From NCBI GenBank assembly GCA_037127255.1, contig JBANSL010000005.1, positions 79,241,160 through 79,305,159 of the forward strand: a DNA stretch of 64,000 nucleotides. Direction: 5' to 3'. The stretch's first letter is position 1. Every line of letters begins with the position of its first letter. The position numbers and the translations under genes were made by a program. Positions 1 to 12,400 of the stretch are shown here, in pieces. The DNA comes from Persicaria tinctoria. Its lineage: Eukaryota; Streptophyta; Magnoliopsida; Caryophyllales; Polygonaceae. The notes under the pieces are model-generated. The model saw nothing but the letters and a program-made list of their open reading frames with translations, did no database searches and was not told where the DNA came from.

Positions 1-1645
1 TCAAATGAATGAGATTAAAAACAACACTATGGTGGGGGGGGGGGGGAGACCGAAAGATGTGCTCACCAAGTTGTGTTACGATAAGCCAATCATGTGCGCT
101 CAATTAACCTTGTTTTTCGCTTACATTCATATCGATTTCTGTCCGCATTTCATATTTCTGAGTTTGATTTATACAGAATATGTGTAGTTTATGTTTATTT
201 GCAATATATGGAGGTCTACACAAGTTCTTGTTTAATTTCGCAGAAATCGGACGCACTTTAAAGCTTTAAGGAAAGTTATGAAGACATTGGAGAAGCTAGG
301 AAAGAGCATAGGATGGTGCAGCTGGAGAAAATGCCATTTTTCACCATTTATCATTCTGAATCAAGTTCTTATGTCTTCATGAGAGTTGTAGCCCTCATAA
401 GGAGCTTTCCAACACATACTCATATGCGTCAATCGGACGAACGAGGACTCAGGAAAGTGCGTTTCAAGATGGAGCAGAATGCTGAAAGCGCACAAAAATA
501 GTCAACGTCGACCAGACCTGATCGATGTCGAGTACTCATCCCATAAGTCGAGATTGAGCACAAGACCACTCCAGGACACGAAGACTACTCGACGTCGAGT
601 CCTTCTAGTCGATGTCGAGTACTTCCTAGTGACGAGTCAGAGTCGAGATCGAGTGGAGATTTGGATAAGATGTTACCAAGGCACGAAGATCTATCATGAA
701 GAGAAGATATATTTATCCACATTAGGAATTCCTATATTCACTTGAAGATGTTTAATTGTTTATTTATCAAATTTATATATTAGGAAAGAGATAGAAAGAT
801 TTAGGATAAAGATAGGATTGTTCTTTCCTTGATTAGCGGGGATTGAACACTATAAATAAAGCCCTAGGGGGCTGATTTTCAAAGAATTCGAGTGAAGTCG
901 TCTTCGGACGCAAGGGGAGAGAGAGAGAGAGAGAGAGGAAAGAGACGGTTGGAAGTTTTAGTTTGTTTTATGATAAAGTTAGTTTCTTTTATTAAGTTTC
1001 ATTTCTAATTTCCCTTCTTCTAGGGTTGGGGTGATCCCAACATAGATATGTGTGTTTAATTTATAAATCTATGAATTTGTATGTCTTTATCATCATCTAC
1101 CTATGTGCTTAATCCTTTGCAAGAGTTGAGAAAATTCCTTATTTGTGATATTGAAGCGAAAGCAATCTTATTATGAATTTGGATAGTAATTAGGGTTTAT
1201 TTGCGAACACCGACTAATCCTAATTAAGAAAAGGTAGTAACACTTAGGGTTTATGCGAAAGCCTTTATAGTCCTATTATTTAATAACGAAAGTTATTTGA
1301 TATAAAGCATGCATCTTTATGTGATTTATAATCTACACATATGGTTATTGTTGCGGTGATTCCTAAGCTTGGAAGTTTGCACTTTTATTATTCAATCTTT
1401 GTTATTTTAATGTTTCCTACGCAGCCACTCGACACCAACCACTACTTCCCCCTCCATCCCTCGACATCGACCAACTCTTAGTCGCCGTCGACAGCAACCT
1501 TACACCTTTTCCCGCTATTCCGGAACCCCTAAACCAACTAAATCTACAACCGTTGACTTCTCTCCTGAGGACGAACCTGACTCCCTTATACTATAGCGTG
1601 GGTCTTGACTATAAATTTATTTGGTCGAGAAACCCTCACATCAAA
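1..1645 (+). mobile_element. Ty3/Gypsy LTR fragment A (Athila/Tat type)
   Basis: Long non-coding LTR-like sequence that runs into a tRNA-Asp primer-binding site directly after its 3' end. It has a TATA-like box (851-858), a GA-rich stretch (about 917-936) and clusters of TCGATRTCGA-type palindromes (about 506-655 and 1425-1490). The part from about 950 to 1630 is repeated in direct orientation at 5893-6590. The part from about 183 on is repeated in inverted orientation, ending near 4480. The true 5' end is not determined; the first 180 bases, including a G-tract at 36-47, have no independent support as LTR. Type is inferred from the primer site and overall style. Confidence 0.6.
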
Positions 1646-1646
1646 T

Positions 1647-1661
1647 TGGCGCCGTTGCCGG
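1647..1661 (+). promoter_or_regulatory. Retrotransposon primer-binding site (tRNA-Asp)
   Basis: TGGCGCCGTTGCCGG is complementary to the 3' end of plant tRNA-Asp(GUC), the usual primer of Athila/Tat-type Gypsy elements. It starts two bases after the apparent LTR end and fixes the orientation of LTR A. Only about 170 bases of internal sequence follow before an inverted LTR copy begins, so the element is broken. Confidence 0.75.
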
Positions 1662-2633
1662 AGAGATATCAATTGCGTCTAGTTTAGTTGTTTGGAGTTT
1701 AGGAATAACCTATCCCCTTTTCTTATCCTACCTATCACATACCCTACAGCCACCCACCTCACATCACTTTTAGTAACAAGCCATTTGCTACTAATTTTTG
1801 TGTTCTGTCTGAGTTTTTAAGCTTAGGTACAAGATGCAGGACACCTTTATTGTTGCAGGAGGATGGTCAAGTATGAAAATATAAATAAATATAAAAGCAG
1901 ATTGACTCCCTGTCTCAGCAAATAAATACAAGACTTCCTCCCGTTGTAGTAGAAGGTAGTTAGGATTGATCCACGAGGAAGCGTGTCAGCACCCGTCTTT
2001 TCAGTTTCAGATCTCAGCAGACAATAAATCAGACAGACAGAAATAACAGAGAAAAGCAGAAAAGAAAGCAAAGACATTAGCTTTGGTCGATATCGACTAC
2101 TGTAACTCGATATCGACTAAAAATATCGACCAAAGAAACTCGAAATCGACTGACAGAAAGCAAAACTCAGCAAAATAACTCGACTTCGACAAAACTCAAC
2201 TCGACATCGACCAGATTCCTCGATGTCGACCAAATCTTCTCGATTTCGAGTAACTCAGAAACAGAAATTTGCAACTTTTCAAACGAAAACGAATATAAAC
2301 ACGAAATTAACTCAATAAACTAAAGACTTTCAAGATCAGGGTTTCAACACCACAACGGTAACCATGTAAAATAACACATAAAGGCATAAAAGATCATGCT
2401 TTTCATCAAATAACTTTCGTTATTAACAAATAGGAAGATAGAGACTTTCGCATAAACCCTAATTGTTACTAACCCTCTTCACATAATTAACCCAAGTTGT
2501 ATTAAGATCACTTTTGCTTCAATAACACAAACAAGGATCACCTTCAGCTTTCGCAAAAGAATCATGCTTATAGGGATAGAAGATGAATTGCATAAAAAGC
2601 TTGTACCTTTACCGCATCACCTCACATGGCTAC

Positions 2634-3499
2634 TAGGGTTGGCATGGTACGGTAACCACCAAAAAATGGTGATTACCACGTACCAACCACAAACTGGTAG
2701 TACGCAAATATTCATACCACGTACCAACCACAAGTCGTGGTTACCGCATATGTGGTAACCATGATTTGTGAACCATTCCGGAATAGCTCACCGGAAAGGA
2801 CTTGTGGGTAGTACCCATAGGTCCCCGGTTCGAGTCCCGGAGTGGCCGCTCTTTATTTACCAATTCAAGGTAACCATGATTTGTGGTTACCATCGGTACA
2901 TTACCATGGTTACCAAGCTGTAATTTTGTTTGTATTTTTTTGAAATCCCTTGGCTACCTTCCGGTAGTCATCAAAGTTATCGAACGAAAAAATATGGTTA
3001 CAAAAAATAATATGGTTACCACCTATTAAAAGATCAAATAAATCAAGTTCACAACCTAAAATACAAACCAATTCAAAACAACCAACTTTAAAGTCTGGAA
3101 ACAAACCAAGTTCAATTGTTCAAACATTCAAAATGTTCCTGCAAGTTCAAATAAAACAAGTTCAAAGTGTTCAAACATTCAAAATGTTTCTATTGTTTCT
3201 AGTAGAAAAAATAGAAAGAAACAATTTAGGTCAAAATCAAAACACAAAATATAAATTAAAAACTTAAAAAATTAAAGGTAATAACAATAAAACATTAAAT
3301 AAAAAAAATTAATATATATACTTGGTAATCATGGTAACCATGATATTCAGATTTCATTACTATTACCGTACCACCTTCACGTGGTTACCACCAAGATGGT
3401 TACCACCATGTTGGTTACCACAAGTGTGGTTACCAACATAGTCGGTTTGTGGTTGGTACGTGATTGGTATGGTAATTTCCGTACCATTTGCCAGCCCTA
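2634..3499. mobile_element. Non-autonomous hAT element H1 (866 bp)
   Basis: Terminal inverted repeats TAGGGTTGGCATGGTACGG (left) and, read inward from the right, TAGGGCTGGCAAATGGTACG. The flanks are a perfect 8-bp target duplication ATGGCTAC (2626-2633 and 3500-3507), diagnostic of hAT. Subterminal regions are full of TGGTAACC/GGTTACCA words in both orientations. There is no transposase. An internal tRNA-like segment is listed separately. It is inserted in the inverted Gypsy LTR. Confidence 0.88.
2784..2837 (+). promoter_or_regulatory. tRNA-like Pol III A/B boxes in H1
   Basis: A-box-like TAGCTCACCGG (2784-2794) and a consensus B box GGTTCGAGTCC (2827-2837), with starts 43 nt apart as in a tRNA gene. 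The flanking CCATTCCGG and CCGGAGTGG resemble the two strands of an acceptor region. No normal anticodon arm is visible, so this is tRNA-derived rather than a tRNA gene. Confidence 0.6.
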
Positions 3500-4559
3500 A
3501 TGGCTACCGTCGGGCTCACCCCGACCCTAGAAGTTGGGTGACTATTCGCTCTTCATCATGAATAAAGACATCAATAGTAAAAGGAAATAACTTTGCATTA
3601 AATTAAACTAAAGAAAGCTTACAACCGAACAAGTCAAATCCGCTCTCGCCTTTCCACCTTGCTCTCGCCACAAGCCCTCTCTCTACGTAACTAATTGTAA
3701 CTTGAATTGAATGAATAGAAATCAGCCCCTAAGGCTTTATTTATAGGCTTCATTCCCTCTCTAATTAGGAAAGAAAACTATATCTAAATCTATATCTATC
3801 TATCTTTTATCTAAAGATTAAAACATGGAAATAAATAAATAAATCTAAAAGGAATTATATCTAATTGTGGATAAATCCTTCTCCAAATTGATAGATCTTG
3901 ATAGAATTTTCCCTTGCGGATATCTCCATTGGATTCGTGATAGAAACTCAACAAGATTCGAATAGCTCGATTTCGACTGCTTGGGATCAACTCGATATCG
4001 AGTAGTGTTACTCGATATCGACCTGGGTTTTTCCGACTTCACTTCAGCTGCTCGATACTGGCTCCAGAGGCGAAAATCGACTTATGTTTACTCGATATCG
4101 ACTTGCAGCTTTCAGCTCCAGCTTCTTCGTCGATTCCGGGGTCTTCAGCTCGATCTGGGGCAACTCGATATCGAGTACAGCAACTCGATATCGACCAATT
4201 TTCTGGACTTAGTCGATTTTGGCTCTTTCTGGGTGGAAATTGACTGATGTCCTCCATATCGACAAGGCTTAGTCGATATCGACCAATGTGTTGTCGAGTA
4301 GATTTCCTTCTTTCCAGCTTGATTTGTCCTGGTTCCGCTGCTCCTTGACCTCGGACTTCTGTAGTTGATTTCGAGCTTTTCCTCCTTTCTCAGAACTGCT
4401 GTAAATTGCTTTGATTTCTGCGAAATTAAACAGAAACTGGTGTAGATTCCATAATTTGGCAAATAAGCATAAACTACATAGATTATGTACTATTCTAGCC
4501 CAAATGTATGAAATGTATGCAGAAAACGATATAAAAGTAACTATAAAACATGGCAAATT

Positions 4560-5890
4560 AGGCTCACAACAACCTTCGAGTGTTACAAAACATGGGCCGA
4601 AAGGGAAAGAAAGAGACGATACGCAAAAGAATTGGAATATTGGAGATGGTTATACATAGTTGATGAGGAGGCATGGCTTATGGGAGTATACATATTGAGG
4701 AAGCTATGAGAATCGTCAGAATCACCGCCAGAAGCCTCAATCTCGCTTGAAGAAGGATCCAAACCTGAGGCCGACGTCGACCAACACCTAGTCGATGTCG
4801 ACCCATCTTCAGTCGATATCGACGTATCTACAATCGATACCCAGGTATGTCCTTCTGTGATCTCAATTCCAACTTTGCTATCTATTTTTGAAAAACCATT
4901 TAAAGGACCCCAAGAAGAAGAAGAGCTAGAAAAGAAGAAGCATGACGTCGCTGCTCATGGTGTTTCAAGGTCGCTTTTACCTTACAAGGTGAAGGCTATC
5001 CCCGACGATTTTGTGCAACCGATTTTCGTGGTCAAGTATGGGGTCCTTCCGAAGTGGTACAAAGCTCCACATGATGAGTTTGAAGTATCTCTTCCCACTC
5101 CACCGATTTGTTGTGGTGTAGATGTGCAAACAAATCAAACTATAAAGCGGAAGGGGTACAATGATGAGGTATGTAGATTTGCTTTATATCTTCCTTTATG
5201 CATGCTAGCTGGAGCCAGGGAAGATGAATGGGTGGAGACATGGAGCGTTCACTCGGGGAGGTTTAAGTTTCTTCATAAGATGCCCCCGGATGACATCCCA
5301 CGCTTCCCACCACTAGAGAAACCACCAGATCCACCTATACCTCCGGAAAAGAATGAGCTAGGCTAATGCTTAAAGGGAAGAAGGTTGAGCTAGCGACTTA
5401 AACCCTAGCGCTTATGGGAGGCAACCCACTAATATTATTTTTTGTCCTTTAATAAATTTATTTTTATTTTATTTTCTTTAATTTGTGCAAGGTTTTCTTT
5501 CCCTTTGATGACTTTAGGTAAATCGGAGAACTGGAAGTCCACTCAACGTCGACTCCTGGCAGACGCTTACAACACCTATTTTGAGTATCTGCACGTCTGT
5601 CTAGTAAGTTTCTTCCTTTACCCTTGTTTTTATATAGTGAGGACACTGTAATCTTTAAGTATGGGGTGGGGGTCGAAAGACTTACTTTCATCATATTTGT
5701 GCATATTTTATCATATTTCTCGAATTATTCATACATGGTTACTTTGGATTTTAAATTTCATCTATGTGCTTATATGTTATTTTCCAAAGTACATTCAAAT
5801 CATCCCCATCAAATTTTTTGAATAGTGTCATGGAAGTTTTAATTGAACTCGACGATGCAAAATTGGATTCATATTTCTCGAATTATTCAT
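4560..5890 (+). mobile_element. 3' internal region of a Gypsy element with a C-terminal ORF remnant
   Basis: Begins after the inverted LTR and ends at LTR copy B. It holds an open frame ending at 5366, readable from about 4857 (169 codons). The frame encodes a charged N-terminal part (PQEEEELEKKK), a central part and a proline-rich tail (PPLEKPPDPPIPPEK). About 45 nt after the stop is GGGAGGCAACCCA (about 5417-5429), a motif I associate with the region between pol and the 3' LTR in Athila-like elements. The ORF probably belongs to the poorly conserved third ORF of such elements. No gag-pol is left. A 29-bp word (CATATTTCTCGAATTATTC and on) occurs at about 5713 and again at about 5870, marking a rearrangement next to LTR B. 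Confidence 0.5.
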
Positions 5891-5892
5891 AC

Positions 5893-6590
5893 ATGGTTGT
5901 AAGTTTTAGTTTATTTTATGATAAAGTTAGTTTCTTTTATTATGTTTTGTTTCTAATTTCCCTTCTTCTAGGGTTGGGGTGATCCCAATATAGATATGTG
6001 TGTTTGATTTATAAATCCATGAATTTGTATGTCTTTATCATCATCTACCTATGTGCTTAATCCGTTGCGAGAGTTGAGGAAATTCCTTAGTTGTGATATT
6101 GAAGCGAAATCAATCTTATTATGAATTTGGATTGTAATTAGGGTTTATTTGCGAACGCCGACTAATCCTAATTAAGAAAAGGTAGTAACACTTAGGGTTT
6201 ATATGAAAGCATCTATATTCCTATTTGTTAATAACGAAAGTTATTTGATATAAAGCATGCATCTTTATGTGATTTATAATCTACACATATGTTTATTGTT
6301 GCGGTGATCTCTAACCTTGGAAGTTTGCACTTTTATTATTCAATCTTTGTTATTTTAAAGTTTCGTACGCAACCACTCGACACCAACCACTACTTCCCCC
6401 TCCATCCCTCGACATCGACCAACTCTTAGTCGACGTCGATAACAACCTTACACCTCTTCCTGCTATTCCCAAACCCCCAAACCAACTTAATCTAGAACCG
6501 CTCACTTCTCTCCTGAGGTTGAACCTGACTCCCCTATACTATAGCGGGGGTTTTGACTACAAATTTATTTGGTCGAGAAACCCTTTCGTC
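5893..6590 (+). mobile_element. Gypsy LTR fragment B (direct repeat of LTR A)
   Basis: Collinear with 950-1630, with scattered substitutions, including GGGTTGGGGTGATCCCAA, the AATTAGGGTTTATTTGCGAA stretch and the terminal GGTCGAGAAACCCT. No primer-binding site follows. The 5' third of the LTR is missing. Confidence 0.6.
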
Positions 6591-6654
6591 AGCCAACAAC
6601 CGTGACTTCAAGGGATCAAATATATGAAGCACGAGCTCGAGTGAAGAAGAACTT

Positions 6655-8070
6655 ATTGGATGACTAAACACCGACTCAATATCATTTGTTAGAGTTGGTT
6701 CTCATTGATAGCATACATTTAGGTAGGCATAATAGGTTGCATTTAGCTTAGTTATGATGCATATCATGCACGGTTTAAGTACAATTTGCATATTTGCTCT
6801 CTATGTTGGTGGAGTCGGAATCTACACATTTTTATTGATTATTTCAGGTAACTGTGGATCCGAGAAGGAGCAATGGGTTGATGATGCATCAAGATGAAGA
6901 AGTCTATTTGATCGAAGAAGCTTAAATGAAGATCTAAAGAGGTCATGAGAAGAAGAAGCGAAACTAAACGAAGAACAAGTCTGGAGAAGTTGTCGCCAGA
7001 CATGCTGAACTTGTTTTGCACTTTTTGGAGGCCTCGGTTGTTCGATTGACTATTATGATCATGCGTTGGAAAGCTCTTTCAAAGAGCTACAACTTTCCAG
7101 TTGACAACAAGAGCAAATTAGAGATTGATTTTCCGTGAAAGACCAATGAAGCGGTCGCAGCATATGCCGCGGCCGCAGCAAGGGTTGCCAGCGCGACGCC
7201 GTTTTGTCTAAAAAACCCTAGTTTTATGTTTTTGGCCGACTAGACTCTTTTATAAGGCTGAAGGTTGTTTTATTTACACGACTTCTATTCTATTCCACAT
7301 TCTATCAAACAATGAGAGAGAGAGAGAGCGATGTTCGCCATGGGCGGCTAAACTCTCTTCGTTCTACTTGCAATTTGAAACTTTATTTGGATTGATTGTG
7401 AGTTTCTGAATCTTATTCCTTATTTCCTATATTGAATGCTTCAACTTCTTTGTGTTTGCATGTTTTATTGTTTTATTCTATCTAGCCCACGCAGCTAGTT
7501 AGAATCAATTCAATTGCTAAGGTTTTGTAGATTCCTGGTTGTGAACCTTAACCTAAGTAGCAAACTTGTTCCTTTAGGGTTGGTTGAACTAATTGAATGA
7601 GTAGGAAGTTGGATTTGTTGTTAAATCCCTCTTTAGGGACTGCAAATACCTTGGTTAATCTCTGAACTTAAAGCTATCAATTGGGTTAAATCCTTCTTTA
7701 GGGCCTGTTTGATTGATAAGGGTTTCTAGGACTGGTTGGACTAGTAACTATATTACGTTGGGAAAAGGGCATTCATAGGAAGACTAAAAGGACAAGATGA
7801 AGTTACAATATCAATTCAACCAAATAAAGTGGATAGTTGTAGGTAGAGCGATCTTCTCTAAATTGTTTTGCATCAATCTGTTTATAGTTTATTTTGTTTT
7901 CTTTCTTATTTCAATCAACCAAAACCCCCCTTTTTACTAATTGGTAAATACACTTTGCTGAGAAATACTTGATTCTCCGTGGGATCGACCTCTTACTTAC
8001 TTGTTATACTAGTTTGTAGGTTTGAGTTTTATTTTGATACGGTTTACGCGACTAAAAACCGTCCATCAAA
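6655..8070 (+). mobile_element. Second Gypsy LTR (D), Athila/Tat type
   Basis: Different family from A-C. A TATA-like box TTTTATAAGG (about 7249) lies ahead of a GA repeat (about 7313-7328). CTCCGTGGGATCGACC (about 7975-7990) is a phrase common near the 3' end of such LTRs. The LTR ends just before a primer site at 8072-8084. The left boundary is not firmly defined. Confidence 0.55.
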
Positions 8071-8071
8071 T

Positions 8072-8084
8072 TGACGCCGTTGCC
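8072..8084 (+). promoter_or_regulatory. Degenerate tRNA-Asp primer-binding site
   Basis: TGACGCCGTTGCC differs by one base from the tRNA-Asp complement TGGCGCCGTTGCC and sits directly after LTR D. A gag remnant follows about 115 nt downstream in the same orientation. Confidence 0.65.
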
Positions 8085-8197
8085 TTGGAATCAAGTTTAT
8101 TTCTTTGTTTTGTGTATCTATTGATTTTTGTGCATATATCTAACCCGTTGTGAGCCTATCTTACGTTTCACGACACCCTTTCTACTAACCTTTCAAG

Positions 8198-8729
8198 ATG
8201 TTGAGGTTAGCGCAGTTTGAAGGTGAGAACTTTCACCAATATTTTACTAGATTGCATGAGTATGTTGATGGCCTTGGTTCATGGGGTTATCAATTCAACA
8301 TCCGAGATTTGATTATTTGCATAATTGATGGGATGACAGTTGAGACGCGAGCGCTTACTGAGTACATGAGTAACGGAGGCCTGAAACGGTTAGGAGGATT
8401 GTCGGGGTTGTGGGATTTTTTTCTGTTATATGGATTACCATGTTTCACAAGAAGTCTTGCCCGCTACGTCTTCTCCATCGATGGAGGACTCTGTCACATA
8501 CATGGAGGATCCATTGCACACTCTTACTCAAGTGGTGCAACAGTTAGAGGATGGAAAAATGAGCCGAATCGGAAAATTGGAAGAACAAACGAGCCGTTGT
8601 AAAAAATTGGAGAATCAGATGAGCCAACTCATTCAAATTCTAAGTGTAATAGGTGAGAAAGAAAGGAGCTTCGAAGAAGAAGAGGAATCGGTTGCAGATC
8701 ATATATTAAATTATTACCCAAAATACTAA
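8198..8729 (+). pseudogene. Gypsy gag remnant, frameshifted
   Basis: The first frame (8198 to about 8425) encodes a gag-like stretch with FEGENFHQYFTRLHEYVDG and IIDGMTVETRALTEYMSNGG, the aromatic and charged pattern of plant retrotransposon gag. After about 8430 the plausible frame shifts by +2 and continues with a coiled-coil-like segment (KLEEQTSRCKKLENQMSQLI) to a stop at 8729. There is no zinc knuckle, protease or polymerase after it. It belongs with LTR D. The fold is inferred from pattern alone. Confidence 0.5.
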
Positions 8730-8947
8730 ATATATCTTTTAAAAAAATTAATATTTTTTTTCCAGCCAGGGGTGTTCGGAACTTCCAACTCCACTACACA
8801 TCACGAGTCATTTAACTCATTTATCACTCGATAGTGTACACTATTTGATGAGAATAGGAAAATGAAGAACCCAATTCACTAGTATTGCAATAAGGACAAC
8901 ATACTCAGCAATCTAGTGAAGTATTCTTCTAGAAATGAGGACAACAT

Positions 8948-9293
8948 ACTTGATCTCGACAGAATCGGCACGTGCGAGGCCCGCGACATCCGGGTCGAGG
9001 AGCGGGTTCCGCACGTGCCCGGGCGGGGCCTTCTTGTCGTAGACGCCCGACGCGTAAGGGTGCACGGCAACCTCGACCGCCTCCTACGGCACGTAGGGCC
9101 AGAACTCGGCCTTCTTGCCGGTTCGGTGCCGAACCCGGTCCAGGACCTTATCCGGGTCGACGTAGCCAGTCACTGTGAGCTTGTTCTGCTTTGGGTCGAC
9201 GGCGACGCTCGTGGCGCCCTTCATCCCTTCCACCGCCTTCTTCACCTTGCGCTCGCACCCCTCGCAGTCCATCCTCACCTTGATCTCAACCGT
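8948..9293 (-). pseudogene. HIPP-type heavy-metal-associated protein, 3' exon fragment
   Basis: Reading leftward, an AG splice acceptor (TGTTCAG) is followed by TVEIKVRMDCEGCERKVKKA, the start of the HMA domain of heavy-metal-associated isoprenylated plant proteins. The metal-binding CxxC (MDCEGCE) is intact, and the domain continues through DPKQNKLTVTGYVDPDKVL and KKAEFWPYVP. A TAG (9084-9086) then interrupts the frame. Beyond it the family's C-terminal region is still recognisable (YDKKAPPG, a run of residues ending EIK), but homology stops near 8948 and the CaaX prenylation box is absent. The upstream exon is also missing; AT-rich intron-like sequence remains before the acceptor, so capture was at DNA level. 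The GC content is far above the flanks. It is non-functional as it stands. Confidence 0.75.
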
Positions 9294-9439
9294 CTGAACA
9301 TTTTAAACATAACGGCTATGACGTATGAATTATGATTCATAAGATTATTTTATCCTTGATAAAAATGACAATTTCTTTGTTAAAATCGGCCAGGAGGCCT
9401 AACCCCTTTACTCTCCCCGCTTTCTTTTCTTTGTTTCCG

Positions 9440-12400
9440 ATGACTGAAAATCCTTTTAATATCCTGTTTTGGAATTGCTTTGGTGCAGGTAAGAAGAGCT
9501 TCAAGAGGGCTATTCGTTATATTAGGGGAAGTAGCGCCATTGATATTCTGGCGCTCTTTGAGACTCGGATCTCCGGGGAAAAGGCGGAAAAAGTCTGCAA
9601 AGCTCTCAACTTCCCGGGGTGTGTCCGTATCGAAGCGGAAGGTTTTGCGGGAGGAGTTTGGCTCCTTTGGGATACACAGAAGTGTGCTCTCACCATCCAC
9701 AAGAGTGACAAGTTCTTCATCCATGCCTCGTGGCCGGCCGGAGGCAGAAGAGCCCACATTATCGCGGTGTATGGCCCTCCCTCAGTGACTAGACGTACTC
9801 CCTTCTAGGAGGACCTAAACGCGTGTCTTGAAGGTATTTCTGGCCCCCTCCTCTTGAGCGGTGATTTCAACTGTATTGTGGATACGGCTGAGACACAAGG
9901 AGGGTCCGGGCACACGCATCTTGATGCCCATGTCTTCAGGAGCCTTATTAGCGCCCACTCTCTTATTGATCTCGGCTTCTCCGGCCAAGAGTTCACTTGG
10001 AGTCACTCTTCTTTGGGAGGCGCCCTCATTTCCAAACGGCTTGACAGGGTCTTAACGAATGTGGAGAGTCGCTTGTTTTGGCCGGACGCCAGGGTCCGTC
10101 ACCTTCCCAGGTATTCCTCTGACCACTGCCCCCTTCTTCTTGATATTTTTCCAAAAACTGTTATGAACATGAAAAGGCGACCTTTCCGCTTTGAGGCCGC
10201 TTGGCTGACGCACGAAAAGTTCCCGGACTTTGTCAATACCAAATGGAGAAGGGACTGTAATGCTCCGGATGCCCTTCACAAACTCAGTGTTGACCTTACC
10301 AAGTGGAACAAAGAGGTCTTTGGTAAGATCCAGACTAGGAAAACGATGTTGTTGGATGCTCTGGACCTTGCCCAGCGCAGACTTGCGGCCTGTCCCTCCC
10401 CGAGTAATGGGGAGTGGGAAGTGCACATACGGAAAAGCTTGGAGGACACGCTCGAAAAAGAGGAAATTACGTGGTTCCAAAAATCACGTGAGAAGTGGCT
10501 CGCTTTTGGGGATAGGAACACACGCTTCTTCCATGCTTCCACCATTGTGCGTCGGAAAAGGAATCGGGTTGAAGGGTTGAGACTTGATGATGAGTCTTGG
10601 TCTGATTCTAATGAAGCCATGGAGAGAATGGCGGTTAACTATTTCGCTGATCTCTATAATGCTCCGACGAGCCCTGAGGCTAACGCCCCTCTCCCGGGGG
10701 CGTTCCCTGCCCTTCCTTGTGATACGTGGGACCTGATTAGTCGTCCGGTCTCTAAGGAGGAGATTGTTGCTGCGTTCAAAAGCATGAGCGCCTATAAAGC
10801 TCATGGGTTAGATGGGTTCTAACCGGTGTTCTTCCAGAAATGTTGGAGTTCGGTTGGTAAATCGGTGATTGATTTTTTCCGCGAGTTCTTCTGCTCAACT
10901 CACCTTCCCGAGGGAGTCAACGATACCCTTATCGTTCTCCTCCCTAAAGTCGGCAAGCCGGAGAGGATCCAACAATTCCGTCCCATCAGTCTATGTAATG
11001 TTGTGTATAAGGCCATATCCAAAGTTATCACTTCCCGTCTGCAGCCGCATATGAACACACTTGTAGGGCCGCTACAAGGTAGCTTCATTCCAGGTAGGCT
11101 GATATCGGACAACATTATTATAGCACAGGAGGTTGTCCACTCTATGAGAAGGAAGCAAAGGGCTAAGGGGTGGATGTGCGTCAAGCTGGATCTTGAAAAA
11201 GCGTATGACAGGCTCAGCTAGGACTTCATAGAGGAAACTTTGACTCTTGCTAGCTTCCTGAGTATGTGGATCAGGTGGATCATGGAATGCGTGAGATCCC
11301 CCCGGATGCAGGTCCTCTGGAATGGAGAGGTCTCTGAGCAATTCATCCCATCTCGCGACCTTCGACAGGGCGACCCGATCTCTCCATATTTGTTTATTCT
11401 TTGCATGGAGAGATTGAGCCACTCTATCCTTGAGGCGGTGGATGAGGGCGCTTGGAAACCCATTTCGATTGCGAGGGGTTGCCCCAAGCTGTCGCATATG
11501 TTCTTTGCCAACGACATTCTTTTGTTTGCTGAGGCTTCCACGATGCAAGTTAGGATAATCAAGAAGTGCATTGAGAATTTCTGTAGTAGCTCTGGAGAGA
11601 AGGTTAGTATGACCAAGTCCAGAATTTTCCTATCTAAAAACGTCAGAGAGGAGACCGTTGTGCGCATCAAGCGTGAGAGCGGTATTGAGACCGTTGGGAA
11701 CTATCTAGGTATGCCAATTCTGCACAAGAGGGCGTCCCCAGCCACTTTCGCACCGATTATTGAGAAATTCAGTAGCAAATTGGTGGGCTGGAAGGCTAGT
11801 CTGATTAGCGTTGCGGGTCGCGTTACGCTTACCAGGTCTGTTCTGAGTGCTCTCCCTTCCTACAGCATGTCGGTGGTGGTCTTGCCGACGAGTACTTGCA
11901 ATGAAATGGAGAAGATATGCAGGAATTTCATATGGGGTTCGACTAGAGAAAGGCGGAGGATTCACAAGGTTGCGTGGAGCGAAATCACCAAACCCAAGAG
12001 GCTCGGTGGGCTTGGCATCAAGTCTATGGCTGAGACGAATCTTGCTCTAGTTGCGAAGCTCGGATGGAGACTTTTCCAGAATGGAGAGGGGGCGTGGAAA
12101 GATGTGCTTTTCAGCAAGTATGTTGGAAAGGCGTTGGGTAAATCGCCGGCTGCTTCGCACATCTGGAAGGGGATTATGAGGGGGCTCAAGGAGGTTATCC
12201 ACACTAATTCTAGATGGAGCATTGGCAATGGCGATGAAGTGCTCTTCTGGGAAGATAAATGGCTTCTTCCGGTGGCTGTGAACAGCATGAGGACGAGTCA
12301 GACTACGGCCGCCGCTGATGGAAGGCCTGTGGTGGCGGATTTTTGGGTTAAGGAGCAGGGTTGGGATTGGGCGAGGATAGGCAATAGCCTCCCCACTACG

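Larger units (their letters stand above)
1847..4480 (-). mobile_element. Inverted Gypsy LTR copy C, split by a hAT element
   Basis: Diverged reverse-complement copy of LTR A. Matching landmarks are the stretch around ATAACTTTCGTTAT (about 2405-2430 against about 1283-1300), an inverted TATA (about 3738-3748) and the segment at 4411-4475 against 183-262. It is rich in TCGATATCGA-like palindromes (2085-2250 and 3940-4300). The hAT insertion at 2634-3499 splits it. It lies head-to-head with LTR A, so this is a nested or rearranged cluster rather than one intact element. Both ends are approximate. Confidence 0.5.

Noticed and set aside
5..187. Gene at the window start including the G-tract
   Set aside because: Short frame across a homopolymer, no domain and no supporting signals.
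4857..5366. Host gene encoding a 169-residue protein
   Set aside because: It lies between LTR fragments, ends just before the GGGAGGCAACCCA motif of Athila-like elements and has no introns or promoter of its own; treated as retrotransposon remnant.
9380..12288. Long minus-strand open frames across the LINE
   Set aside because: They are antisense shadows of the ORF2 frame; they have no recognisable domains and vary with the stop pattern of the real frame.
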